Shown here: positions 10,529 through 17,522 of the stretch, piece by piece
Layout of the letters: every line of letters begins with the position of its first letter
How positions within the stretch are numbered: position 1 is the first letter of the stretch
Source: an uncultured Alphaproteobacteria bacterium
GTDB lineage: Bacteria > Pseudomonadota > Alphaproteobacteria > HIMB59
NCBI GenBank assembly: GCA_902611415.1
Contig: CACLZM010000005.1
Coordinates: forward strand, 1 to 64,000
Direction of reading: 5' to 3'
Length of the DNA stretch: 64,000 nucleotides
Position numbers and translations under genes: made by a program
The notes under the pieces: model-generated
Told to the model about the DNA's origin: nothing
Database searches by the model: none
Seen by the model: the letters and a program-made list of their open reading frames with translations, nothing else

Positions 10529-10605
10529 GGGCGTGTAGCTCAGTTGGTTAGAGTACTTGCTCGACACGCAAGGGGTCACAGGTTCGAATCCTGTCACGCC
10601 CACCA
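10529..10605 (+). tRNA. tRNA-Val (GAC) with C33
   Basis: The 77-base cloverleaf folds fully. The acceptor arms are GGGCGTG and CACGCCC and the D arm is GCTC/GAGT. The anticodon stem is CTTGC/GCAAG, the T arm is ACAGG/CCTGT with loop TTCGAAT, and CCA is encoded. The seven-base anticodon loop reads TCGACAC, so the anticodon is GAC (valine, GUC/GUU codons). Position 33 is C, where a U is almost universal. It is an isolated tRNA in the gap between murJ and the PagL-like gene. Confidence 0.95.
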
Positions 10606-10641
10606 TTTACTTTTTAACTTGATGATGTATGATTAATTTGA

Positions 10642-11127
10642 ATGAAAAAATATTTATTAAGCTTAATAATTTTTGTCCTTTCATCAAACATAACAATTAG
10701 TGCAAATAGTTATTCTATCTTTGGAGGCACCTATGATTACGATGATGACAATACAACGAATTTATTTGGTCTAAATTATCATATATCTAATAGTGAAATA
10801 GATTTGATAAATATTTTAACCATTAACCCAGTTATTGGTGGTTTCATTACAGCTGAGAGCGCATCTATGTTTTATGGCGGGTTTGAAACAAATATTGGAG
10901 CTGAGTCAATTTATTTGAACCTCTCTTCATCAGCTGGTATTTATAGTAATGGGGATGGTAAAGACTTAGGAAATGCCCTCCAATTTAAATCCGAAGTAAA
11001 TTTATTTTATAGCTTATCTAAAGAATCTAGATTTGGTATAGGATCTCATCACATTTCAAATGCAGGCTTAAATTCAGTAAATCCAGGCACAAATAATTAT
11101 TACTTGATTTACAATAGAAATTTCTAA
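10642..11127 (+). CDS. PagL-like lipid A deacylase family outer-membrane protein
   Basis: A 161-residue protein with a cleavable signal peptide (about residues 1-20) followed by alternating beta strands ending in an aromatic residue, as in small outer-membrane barrels. The signature 'FGIGSHHISNAGL...NPG' matches the acyloxyacyl hydrolase/PagL family, where His and Ser two residues apart are catalytic. The third catalytic residue, a Glu about 12 residues after the Ser in typical members, appears to be Asn here ('NPGTNN'). Deacylation of lipid A is therefore uncertain. It stands alone after tRNA-Val. Confidence 0.7.
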   Translation: MKKYLLSLIIFVLSSNITISANSYSIFGGTYDYDDDNTTNLFGLNYHISNSEIDLINILTINPVIGGFITAESASMFYGGFETNIGAESIYLNLSSSAGIYSNGDGKDLGNALQFKSEVNLFYSLSKESRFGIGSHHISNAGLNSVNPGTNNYYLIYNRNF

Positions 11128-11182
11128 AACTTTCAATAATTATCCAATTGTTAATTTGCAAAATTCGTTTATTTTTAGCTGA

Positions 11183-12043
11183 ATGACTAAAAATTTTTTA
11201 GCTTATTTATTATTCTCAATCTTAATTGTAATAATTCTTGTAATTGGATATGAGGAGATTAAATATTATTTTGATGCCAATCCTTACATAAATGGAATAA
11301 TTCTTCTAACACTCATAATTGGTTTTCTTCTGTACTCCTTTAAGATATTCACTTTAAGCTCAGAGTTTAGATTCATGAATTCTGTTGCATTTGGAAAATT
11401 AAAACTAAACGACTCATCTTTAAACAACTATCCAATTACCAAATCTATTGCAAATAATCTTGGTATAACAACCACTAACAAAAGTATAACTAAAACGCTT
11501 GATGAGATACTAGATGATCTTTTATCTACAGTTGAAAGTGGTAGTGAAATATCAAAATATCTTATCAACCTAGCTATTTTTTTAGGGCTTATAGGAACTT
11601 TTTATGGATTACTTTTAACTATAGGGAGTGTTTCAAATGTTATTGATAGTTTGTCAATTGAAGAACAAGATTTTGGTGCATTTTTTAACAATCTTAAAGA
11701 TGGATTAAAATCACCTTTATCTGGTATGACAATAGCCTTTAGCTCATCATTGTTTGGTTTGGTAACTTCTTTGATTTTAGGGCTTTATGAAATAATCACT
11801 AAAGGCATTAAGCAGAATTATTATGAATTTTGTGAAAATCAAATTCGACTTTTTTATAGATCTAGCCCAAATACAAATAAACTTAATCAGAATTCCGATA
11901 GCACCAACTTCTCTCAAACTATTGTTTCTAAGGTTGATGATTTGGTTGATGGTATGAAAAATTCTAATGACAATTTAAGGAAAGAAGTTATTACAGAACT
12001 TAAGTCTTTAAGCAAGTCTATCAAAGACTTAGACAAAAAGTGA
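11183..12043 (+). CDS. MotA/TolQ/ExbB-type proton channel protein
   Basis: A 286-residue inner-membrane protein with two N-terminal helices (about residues 5-22 and 34-52). A cytoplasmic region follows, then two more helices near residues 125-148 and 175-200. These carry the channel pattern 'LAIFLGLIGTFYGLLLTIG' and 'PLSGMTIAFSSSLFGLVTSL', typical of the MotA/TolQ/ExbB stator fold. The C-terminal tail is a predicted short coiled coil. The TGA stop overlaps the GTG start of an OmpA-domain partner, so the two form a stator-like pair. No flagellar, Tol-Pal or TonB genes are nearby. Similar pairs occur in many Alphaproteobacteria with no assigned role. Confidence 0.8.
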   Translation: MTKNFLAYLLFSILIVIILVIGYEEIKYYFDANPYINGIILLTLIIGFLLYSFKIFTLSSEFRFMNSVAFGKLKLNDSSLNNYPITKSIANNLGITTTNKSITKTLDEILDDLLSTVESGSEISKYLINLAIFLGLIGTFYGLLLTIGSVSNVIDSLSIEEQDFGAFFNNLKDGLKSPLSGMTIAFSSSLFGLVTSLILGLYEIITKGIKQNYYEFCENQIRLFYRSSPNTNKLNQNSDSTNFSQTIVSKVDDLVDGMKNSNDNLRKEVITELKSLSKSIKDLDKK

Positions 12044-13323
12044 GCTATCTCTCTAAAACTCAAAGTTCAGATAATGGAAATATAATTTGGCCTGGATTTG
12101 TAGATGTATTGGCATCTACTTTGATGGTTATAATTTTTATAGTTTTACTATTCACAGTTGCTCAGGTTTATTTGGGAGATCTTGTAGTAGGAAAAAATGA
12201 ACAAATACAAAGTTTGGAAAAAACAATTGTTATACAAGACGAAACTATTGTGGAACAAGATGTAACACTCACAGATAAAGAGATTGAATTAATTGATAGA
12301 CAAAATCTTATAGAAAAACTTGATGAAGAGATATCTATTAAACAATCTCAAATTTTAGCTCAAGATACGATTATTCAAGACCAAGCACTTGATATAGATA
12401 AATTAAATACGATAATTGCTAAAATTACTGATGAATTATCTTTATCTTTAGCTGACAGAGAGACTCTTCAGCAAAATCTTTCTGAATTAAATAAACAACA
12501 AGAAATATTAAAATCAGATTTAATAAAACTTGGTGGAGAAAACAGTGAGCTAGTTGGACAGATTGGCGAGTCACAAAATAGAATCGAAAATCTTCTAGAG
12601 TCATTAAGTTCCTCAGAAAATATAAATCAAGAACTGCAAAATAAATTATCTACTTTGGAGGAGGAGTCATCAATACAATCAAGAGATTTAAATGAGGCTC
12701 TAAATTTGATATCTAATCTAGCCTTGGATATTGAGATACTTAGTAATGAAATTAATCTCTTAAATAACTTACTGGAGTCTAAAGAAGCTGAAATAGCTCA
12801 AAATGAGATAGAACTTGGAGAGTTAGGAGATAGATTAAATAGAGTACTTACAAGTGAATTATTCAAATTACAAAAGTATAAATCAGAATTTTTTGGCAAG
12901 TTATCTGAAGCATTAGCTGATAGAGACGACATCCAAATTAAAGGGGATAGATTTATTTTTCAATCAGAGATCTTATTTGACTCTGGAAGTGCTAACATTC
13001 AAGACGAAGGTAGGGTAGCTCTATCTTTAATTACCAAAACAATTATAGAAGTAGCAGAGTCTATTCCATCTGATTTAAATTGGATTTTACAAATAGACGG
13101 TCACACTGATAAAATACCAATTTCAACCTCTCAATTTCCATCAAATTGGGAACTTTCTCATGCTAGAGCTCTTGAGGTCGTAAAATTTCTTATTCAACAA
13201 GGCATCCCTGCCAACAAATTGTCAGCAAATGGTTATGGTGAATATCAACCTATTAACTTAGGAGATACTAGAGAAGATCTAAAAGAAAATCGAAGAATTG
13301 AATTAAAAATTACTCAAAAGTAG
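12040..13323 (+). CDS. MotB-like OmpA-domain protein with long coiled coil
   Basis: A 427-residue envelope protein starting at GTG 12040 inside the preceding stop (GTGA). One transmembrane helix lies near residues 18-42, preceded by a short cytoplasmic end. A heptad-rich coiled coil follows from about residue 45 to 265. The C-terminal OmpA/MotB peptidoglycan-binding domain contains 'LFDSGSANI', 'DGHTDKIPI' and 'NWELSHARA'. The architecture is that of a stator B subunit anchored to the cell wall but with an unusually long periplasmic stalk. It should pair with the upstream proton channel to turn ion flow into force on the envelope; the load is unknown. Confidence 0.82.
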   Translation: MSYLSKTQSSDNGNIIWPGFVDVLASTLMVIIFIVLLFTVAQVYLGDLVVGKNEQIQSLEKTIVIQDETIVEQDVTLTDKEIELIDRQNLIEKLDEEISIKQSQILAQDTIIQDQALDIDKLNTIIAKITDELSLSLADRETLQQNLSELNKQQEILKSDLIKLGGENSELVGQIGESQNRIENLLESLSSSENINQELQNKLSTLEEESSIQSRDLNEALNLISNLALDIEILSNEINLLNNLLESKEAEIAQNEIELGELGDRLNRVLTSELFKLQKYKSEFFGKLSEALADRDDIQIKGDRFIFQSEILFDSGSANIQDEGRVALSLITKTIIEVAESIPSDLNWILQIDGHTDKIPISTSQFPSNWELSHARALEVVKFLIQQGIPANKLSANGYGEYQPINLGDTREDLKENRRIELKITQK

Positions 13324-13325
13324 AT

Positions 13326-13883
13326 TTATTCAATCCACATTTTGATAATTTTATCTGGATCATCTACCAGACCGTTTTTTATAGGATCTCCTTTTTTGAT
13401 GGCATCAACATATTCCATTCCTTCGATTACTTCACCCCAAACAGTATATTGTCCGTCTAAGTGTGGAGTATCACCAAAGCAAATAAAAAATTGACTATCA
13501 GCACTATTAGGATCTTGTGCACGTGCCATACTTAGAGTTCCTCTTTTATGTGGCATGTCATTAAATTCAGCTTCAATATTAGTTCCAGAACCTCCTGTGC
13601 CAGCTCTTCTTAAATCATAGTTATCTGAATTTGAATTTCCAAACTGAACATCTCCTGTTTGGGCCATAAAACCATCTATTACCCTGTGAAAAACTACACC
13701 ATCGTAACTGCCTTTTGCAACTAGATCAGTAATTTGCTTAACATGCTTTGGTGCCTTATCTTCAAAGGTCTTTATTTTGACGATTCCGTCTTTAAGTTGT
13801 AAATTGATGATATCCTCCTTAGAATATAAATTGCTAGAAAATAGTAAAAATGAAATTGAAATAACTAATTTAATCAAACTCAT
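13326..13883 (-). CDS. periplasmic peptidylprolyl isomerase (cyclophilin type)
   Basis: A 185-residue cyclophilin with a signal peptide (about residues 1-21), so probably periplasmic. Catalytic-loop motifs are present: 'VVFHRVIDGFMAQTGD' with the active-site Arg, 'NSADSQFFICF', and the Trp in 'YTVWGEVIEG'. It speeds proline cis-trans isomerisation during protein folding. It is convergent with the OmpA-domain gene, with two bases between stops, and is followed downstream on the same strand only by distant genes, so it may be monocistronic. The exact ortholog (PpiA or PpiB class) cannot be fixed by eye. Confidence 0.93.
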   Translation of the reverse strand: MSLIKLVISISFLLFSSNLYSKEDIINLQLKDGIVKIKTFEDKAPKHVKQITDLVAKGSYDGVVFHRVIDGFMAQTGDVQFGNSNSDNYDLRRAGTGGSGTNIEAEFNDMPHKRGTLSMARAQDPNSADSQFFICFGDTPHLDGQYTVWGEVIEGMEYVDAIKKGDPIKNGLVDDPDKIIKMWIE

Positions 13884-13918
13884 TTGATGAAACTAGCATA
13901 GTTTACTATCAATAAAAT

Positions 13919-14335
13919 TTATTTATTTGATAATTCTGTCGCTATAGATGTTATTTTTTTTCTTAGCGAATTAAGGCCGTTAGATCTTGATTGACCTAGA
14001 TGGGCAGAAAGACCAATTTCTTCAAAAAAAGATAATGGTGTGTTTATTATTGTTTCAGGAGTTTCATCATTATAAGCAAAATAAACTAAATAAAACAAAC
14101 CTTTTACAATTACAGAGTCACTTGAACCTAAAAGGTTGATTTTTCCATCATTGATTTTAGGCACCATCCATAGATTTGATGTACATCCTTGAACACGATA
14201 TTCCTCAGTTTTGTAAATATCCTCTAGATCAGGAAGTTTTTTTCCTAAATCGATAAGGTATTGATATTTATCTTCCCAATTATCGAAAAATGAAAAATCT
14301 TCCTTTATTTTGTTGATTTTTTCACTAATTAACAT
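13919..14335 (-). CDS. sufE: SufE-type cysteine desulfuration protein
   Basis: A 138-residue sulfur-acceptor protein that takes persulfide from the desulfurase SufS and enhances its activity for Fe-S cluster assembly. The acceptor cysteine sits in 'YRVQGCTSNLWM', the family hallmark, and 'GLSAHLGQSRSNGL' matches the conserved C-terminal segment. The other suf genes are not in the window. It is divergent from the small L36 gene with 39 bases between starts, so both promoters lie in that short gap. It supplies cluster-rich enzymes such as IspG and the formate dehydrogenase. Confidence 0.93.
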   Translation of the reverse strand: MLISEKINKIKEDFSFFDNWEDKYQYLIDLGKKLPDLEDIYKTEEYRVQGCTSNLWMVPKINDGKINLLGSSDSVIVKGLFYLVYFAYNDETPETIINTPLSFFEEIGLSAHLGQSRSNGLNSLRKKITSIATELSNK

Positions 14336-14374
14336 AAGTTTCTGCCTTATTGTTTATAACTAATACATTAAATT

Positions 14375-14500
14375 ATGAAAATTAAAAGTTCTCTTAAAAC
14401 AGCAAAAACCAGAGATAAGAATAACCAACTGGTTAGAAGAAAGGGTAGGTTATATGTAATTAATAAAACCAACCCAAGAATGAAAGCCAGACAAGGCTAG
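14375..14500 (+). CDS. rpmJ: ribosomal protein bL36 (YkgO-like, cysteine-free)
   Basis: A 41-codon gene encoding a very basic protein that begins '[20 protein letters not shown]' and ends with '[11 protein letters not shown]', the L36 signature. It lacks the Cys and His zinc ligands of the long-known form, so it belongs to the zinc-independent C-minus (YkgO) type common in Alphaproteobacteria. L36 binds 23S rRNA in the large subunit. It starts in the gap divergent from sufE and is convergent with trxB, with two bases between stops. Its shortness makes it easy to miss. Confidence 0.93.
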   Translation: MKIKSSLKTAKTRDKNNQLVRRKGRLYVINKTNPRMKARQG

Positions 14501-14502
14501 AG

Positions 14503-15423
14503 TTAATCTAGATACTTCTCAACTTCTAAAGCTGCCATACATCCCATACCAGCAGCAGTAACAGCTTGTCTATAAATCTTATCTTTAACATCTCCTGCAG
14601 CAAATACCCCTTCAATCGAGGTCTTTGTACTATCTGGATCTGTAATAATGTATCCACCCTCATCCATTTTTAGTTGACCTTTAAATAATTGTGTTGCTGG
14701 ATCGTGACCTATCGCAATAAATACACCATCTATTTTGAGATTTGAAATTTTATTTTCTTTTTTATTTAACAAGTCTATTGACTCTAAATCTTCATTTCCA
14801 TTAAACTTAGTTACTTCACTATTCCAGATAAACTCTATTTTAGAATTTTGTTTTAATCGATCCTGTAATATTTTTTCAGCTCTTAATTTATCTCTTCTGT
14901 GAACTAGATAAACTTTTGTTGCAAACTTAGTTAAAAATAATGCTTCCTCAGCTGCACTATTTCCACCACCAATCACAGCAACCTCTTTATCTTTAAAGAA
15001 AAAACCATCACAAGTTGCACAAGCTGATAGGCCATGACCTTGAAATTTAGCCTCATTTTCTAAACCAAGCCATCTTGCTTGTGCTCCTGTACTAATTATC
15101 ACAGTTTTGGAATTTAAAGTTGTGCCATTATCTAAATTTAATTTTTTAATTTTTTCGTTTAAAAAAACTTCTGTTACTTGTGAATTTATTATTTCAGTAC
15201 CGACATGTGCGGCTTGCTTTTGCATCTGTTCCATTAACCATGGTCCTTGGATAGGATCTTCGTACCCTGGATAGTTTTCTACGTCAGTGGTTATGGTAAG
15301 TTGACCACCAGGCTGAAAACCACTCACTAAAATAGGCTTTAAATTAGCTCTAGCAGCGTATATTGCAGCAGTATATCCAGCAGGCCCTGAACCTATAATA
15401 ATAACATTATTAATATCAGCCAT
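14503..15423 (-). CDS. trxB: thioredoxin-disulfide reductase
   Basis: A 306-residue FAD and NADPH enzyme that reduces thioredoxin in the cytoplasm. The FAD-binding 'IIGSGPAGYTAAIYAARA' lies at the N-terminus. The redox-active CATC is in 'LSACATCDGFFFK', followed by the NADPH Rossmann motif 'VIGGGNSAAEEALFL' and the C-terminal FAD motif 'GVFAAGDV'. It is the last gene of a minus-strand run from carA onward, and its start overlaps the upstream 2OG-oxygenase gene by eight bases. Confidence 0.96.
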   Translation of the reverse strand: MADINNVIIIGSGPAGYTAAIYAARANLKPILVSGFQPGGQLTITTDVENYPGYEDPIQGPWLMEQMQKQAAHVGTEIINSQVTEVFLNEKIKKLNLDNGTTLNSKTVIISTGAQARWLGLENEAKFQGHGLSACATCDGFFFKDKEVAVIGGGNSAAEEALFLTKFATKVYLVHRRDKLRAEKILQDRLKQNSKIEFIWNSEVTKFNGNEDLESIDLLNKKENKISNLKIDGVFIAIGHDPATQLFKGQLKMDEGGYIITDPDSTKTSIEGVFAAGDVKDKIYRQAVTAAGMGCMAALEVEKYLD

Positions 15424-16042
15424 CTATTGGCCAACTAGTGGGGAAGGTTACATAATTTATCTGCATGCATCTTCTCTCAACCTTAATTTCTTTTTTTTCA
15501 AGCCCATGCCAAGTATTATTACCAGAGGCAAAAAAATAACCAGTGTTATGTTTGTATGGTACTGTTTTAACAAGTTTCATATCAGTATCATAAAAATCTG
15601 TTCCAAGTTTTTCCGATTCATCGTAGGTGTTTATAAATAACATCATTGTCATTAATTTCTCTTTGATATCCAAATGTGGTTTTAGCCAAAAACCTTTGCG
15701 ATCTGATATGTACTCAATTCTAATAAAACTATTTGATAAATTTTTTTTGATTTTCTCTTGTATTGACTCAATAACATCTTTATCCCTCAAATCATCAATT
15801 AAACCCATACCATTTGATAAGTTTTTTGAATTATCGCTCTCTAAAAAAACTCTAAGTTTGCCATCTATCCCATCTCCACCAGCATCAGCGGCTCTGGTAC
15901 CGTCAAAAGACCGAGGTGCATCAGATATATCTACATCATTAAGTTCTTTTATGAGCCCTTCTGTAAAAGGGGAGTCTAGCTCCCAATGAGGGAAAGGGTC
16001 TGAGTATGTAGTACAACGATTTAATATTGATTCCTTAAGCAT
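15416..16042 (-). CDS. 2-oxoglutarate/Fe(II)-dependent oxygenase family protein
   Basis: A 208-residue cytosolic protein with the double-stranded beta-helix pattern of Fe(II)/2OG oxygenases. The iron ligands are His and Asp in 'LKPHLDIKEK' and a distal His in 'NNTWHGLEKK'. The 2-oxoglutarate-binding Arg is probably in 'VERRCMQINY'. The substrate is unknown. It overlaps both neighbours by eight bases, ELM1 upstream and trxB downstream. The tight pairing with the ELM1 protein suggests joint action on an envelope or glycan-linked target, but this is inference. Confidence 0.78.
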   Translation of the reverse strand: MLKESILNRCTTYSDPFPHWELDSPFTEGLIKELNDVDISDAPRSFDGTRAADAGGDGIDGKLRVFLESDNSKNLSNGMGLIDDLRDKDVIESIQEKIKKNLSNSFIRIEYISDRKGFWLKPHLDIKEKLMTMMLFINTYDESEKLGTDFYDTDMKLVKTVPYKHNTGYFFASGNNTWHGLEKKEIKVERRCMQINYVTFPTSWPIDG

Positions 16043-16976
16043 TATTAGAGCTGAACCTTAAATTAGATTGTATCTTATTCAAGATCTTAGTTTTAAGATT
16101 TTTGTTATACTCATCAATAGAGATTTCATAAGGTTTTAAATTTTGATTATAAAATTTTGCGAAATTAAGCTTTGTAATTTTATCAAAGAACTTAAGATAT
16201 CTTTTTGGGCAAAATTTTTCTTCAAACTTAAATAAAAAAGTACCAGCTTCAGAAGATATGGCCTCAGATATCATAGATATTGAGTCCCAAGTTACAACTT
16301 GTAAATTACCCTCAGATAGAAGCTCACCATACTTCTTTGGATTAAATAAATCATTGAAGGTAATAACATTTTCATTATCAATTTTTGATAATTCTTCTAT
16401 AAGTCCTCTTGGTGTTCTTCGTGATGGTATAACATTAATTTTGAACTTATTACTTAAAAATTTTATTTCATTTATAATTTTTTCTTGTGTTTGCTGTTGA
16501 AATTTAAAATATTTGTTTGGTCCGCCAATAATAAAATTTATTGTATTTTTATTTCTAATATTTTTTTTGAATTTAATATTATGTATGGCTAACAAAGTTG
16601 AAATACAATTATCAAATTTTAAACTATCATGTTCTGGGCAAACTATAAGATCAAAAAACTTATGGTTGATTTTTGGGTTTTGTATGTGAATATTAAAAAT
16701 TAAATCCTTAAACTTTTTTTTTAAATAAATAGACGCTTTGATACTTTTTTTACCACAACTGATAAGAATTGTATTTTTTTCAATCTTTAATGAAGATAGA
16801 TTATTGTAAGCAAAATTACTGGTAGGTATCAATTCAATAGGTAAGTTTTTAAAAATAGATTTTATTTTTAAATCATAATTTTCATAAGATTCAGAGATTA
16901 GATTAGCTAATCCCTCTATTTGACTTCTCATACCAGCAGCACCTTCGCTGATGGTAATAACTTTGTAGGTATTCAA
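16035..16976 (-). CDS. ELM1-family protein (GT-B-like)
   Basis: A 313-residue member of the mitochondrial fission ELM1/DUF1022 family, found widely in Alphaproteobacteria. Visible signatures are 'ISEGAAGMRSQIEGLA' at the N-terminus, 'FIIGGPNKYFKF' mid-protein, 'IPSRRTP' and 'VVTWDSISMISEA' in the C-terminal half, which resembles a GT-B glycosyltransferase nucleotide-sugar site. Bacterial function is not settled. The start is TTG 16976, since the conserved N-terminus begins there. It lies six bases after greA and overlaps the oxygenase gene by eight bases. Confidence 0.82.
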   Translation of the reverse strand: MNTYKVITISEGAAGMRSQIEGLANLISESYENYDLKIKSIFKNLPIELIPTSNFAYNNLSSLKIEKNTILISCGKKSIKASIYLKKKFKDLIFNIHIQNPKINHKFFDLIVCPEHDSLKFDNCISTLLAIHNIKFKKNIRNKNTINFIIGGPNKYFKFQQQTQEKIINEIKFLSNKFKINVIPSRRTPRGLIEELSKIDNENVITFNDLFNPKKYGELLSEGNLQVVTWDSISMISEAISSEAGTFLFKFEEKFCPKRYLKFFDKITKLNFAKFYNQNLKPYEISIDEYNKNLKTKILNKIQSNLRFSSNNA

Positions 16977-16982
16977 ATTCTA

Positions 16983-17456
16983 TTATTTAAATCTTACTGA
17001 CTTAATTTCGTATGAAGTTATACCTTTTGGGGTTGATACTTCTATGTAATCACCCTTTTTCTTTCCAATTAAAGCTCTTGCAATAGGACTAGTTACAGAT
17101 ATTTTTTTTTGTTCAATGTCAGCTTCCACTTCTCCAACTAACTGATACTTGGACTCTTTATCATTGTCTAAGTTTATAATTGAAACAGTAGCTCCAAATT
17201 TTACAACAGTTCCTGATAGTTTTGATACATCTATTAGTTCTGCTTGAGCGATAATGCTCTCTATCTCAGCTACTCTACCTTCAATAAAGCTTTGTTTTTC
17301 TCTAGCTGCATGATATTCAGCGTTCTCAGAGAGATCACCATTACTTCTAGCATCAGCTATGGCCTTAATAATAATTGGCCTTTCGACTGTTTTTAGATGT
17401 TTAAGTTCATCGAGAAGTTTTTTTTGCCCCTCTTCTGTCATTGGTATTTTTTCCAT
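16983..17456 (-). CDS. greA: transcription elongation factor GreA
   Basis: A 157-residue factor that enters the RNA polymerase secondary channel and stimulates cleavage of backtracked RNA. The N-terminal coiled coil contains 'SNGDLSENAEYHAAREKQ' with the acidic tip residues, and the C-terminal FKBP-like domain holds 'SPIARALIGKKKGD'. It follows carB after 66 bases, which hold no gene and may carry its own promoter. Position between carB and ELM1 is typical of the class. Confidence 0.96.
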   Translation of the reverse strand: MEKIPMTEEGQKKLLDELKHLKTVERPIIIKAIADARSNGDLSENAEYHAAREKQSFIEGRVAEIESIIAQAELIDVSKLSGTVVKFGATVSIINLDNDKESKYQLVGEVEADIEQKKISVTSPIARALIGKKKGDYIEVSTPKGITSYEIKSVRFK

Positions 17457-17522
17457 TTTATCTATTTTAATTAAGTTGTAAAAAATATTGAATTTTATGT
17501 GTTATTACAAATGAATTTTATA

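Noticed and set aside
11183..13323. Zorya-type anti-phage motor (ZorAB)
   Set aside because: The proton channel plus OmpA-domain pair looks superficially alike, but there is no ZorC, ZorD or ZorE gene and the A subunit lacks a long cytoplasmic tail. The flanking genes are tRNA-Val, a PagL-like gene, a cyclophilin and sufE.
17457..17522. Possible riboswitch or attenuator between carB and greA
   Set aside because: The 66-base gap is AT-rich, has no strong hairpin and resembles no riboswitch core; it is probably just the greA leader.
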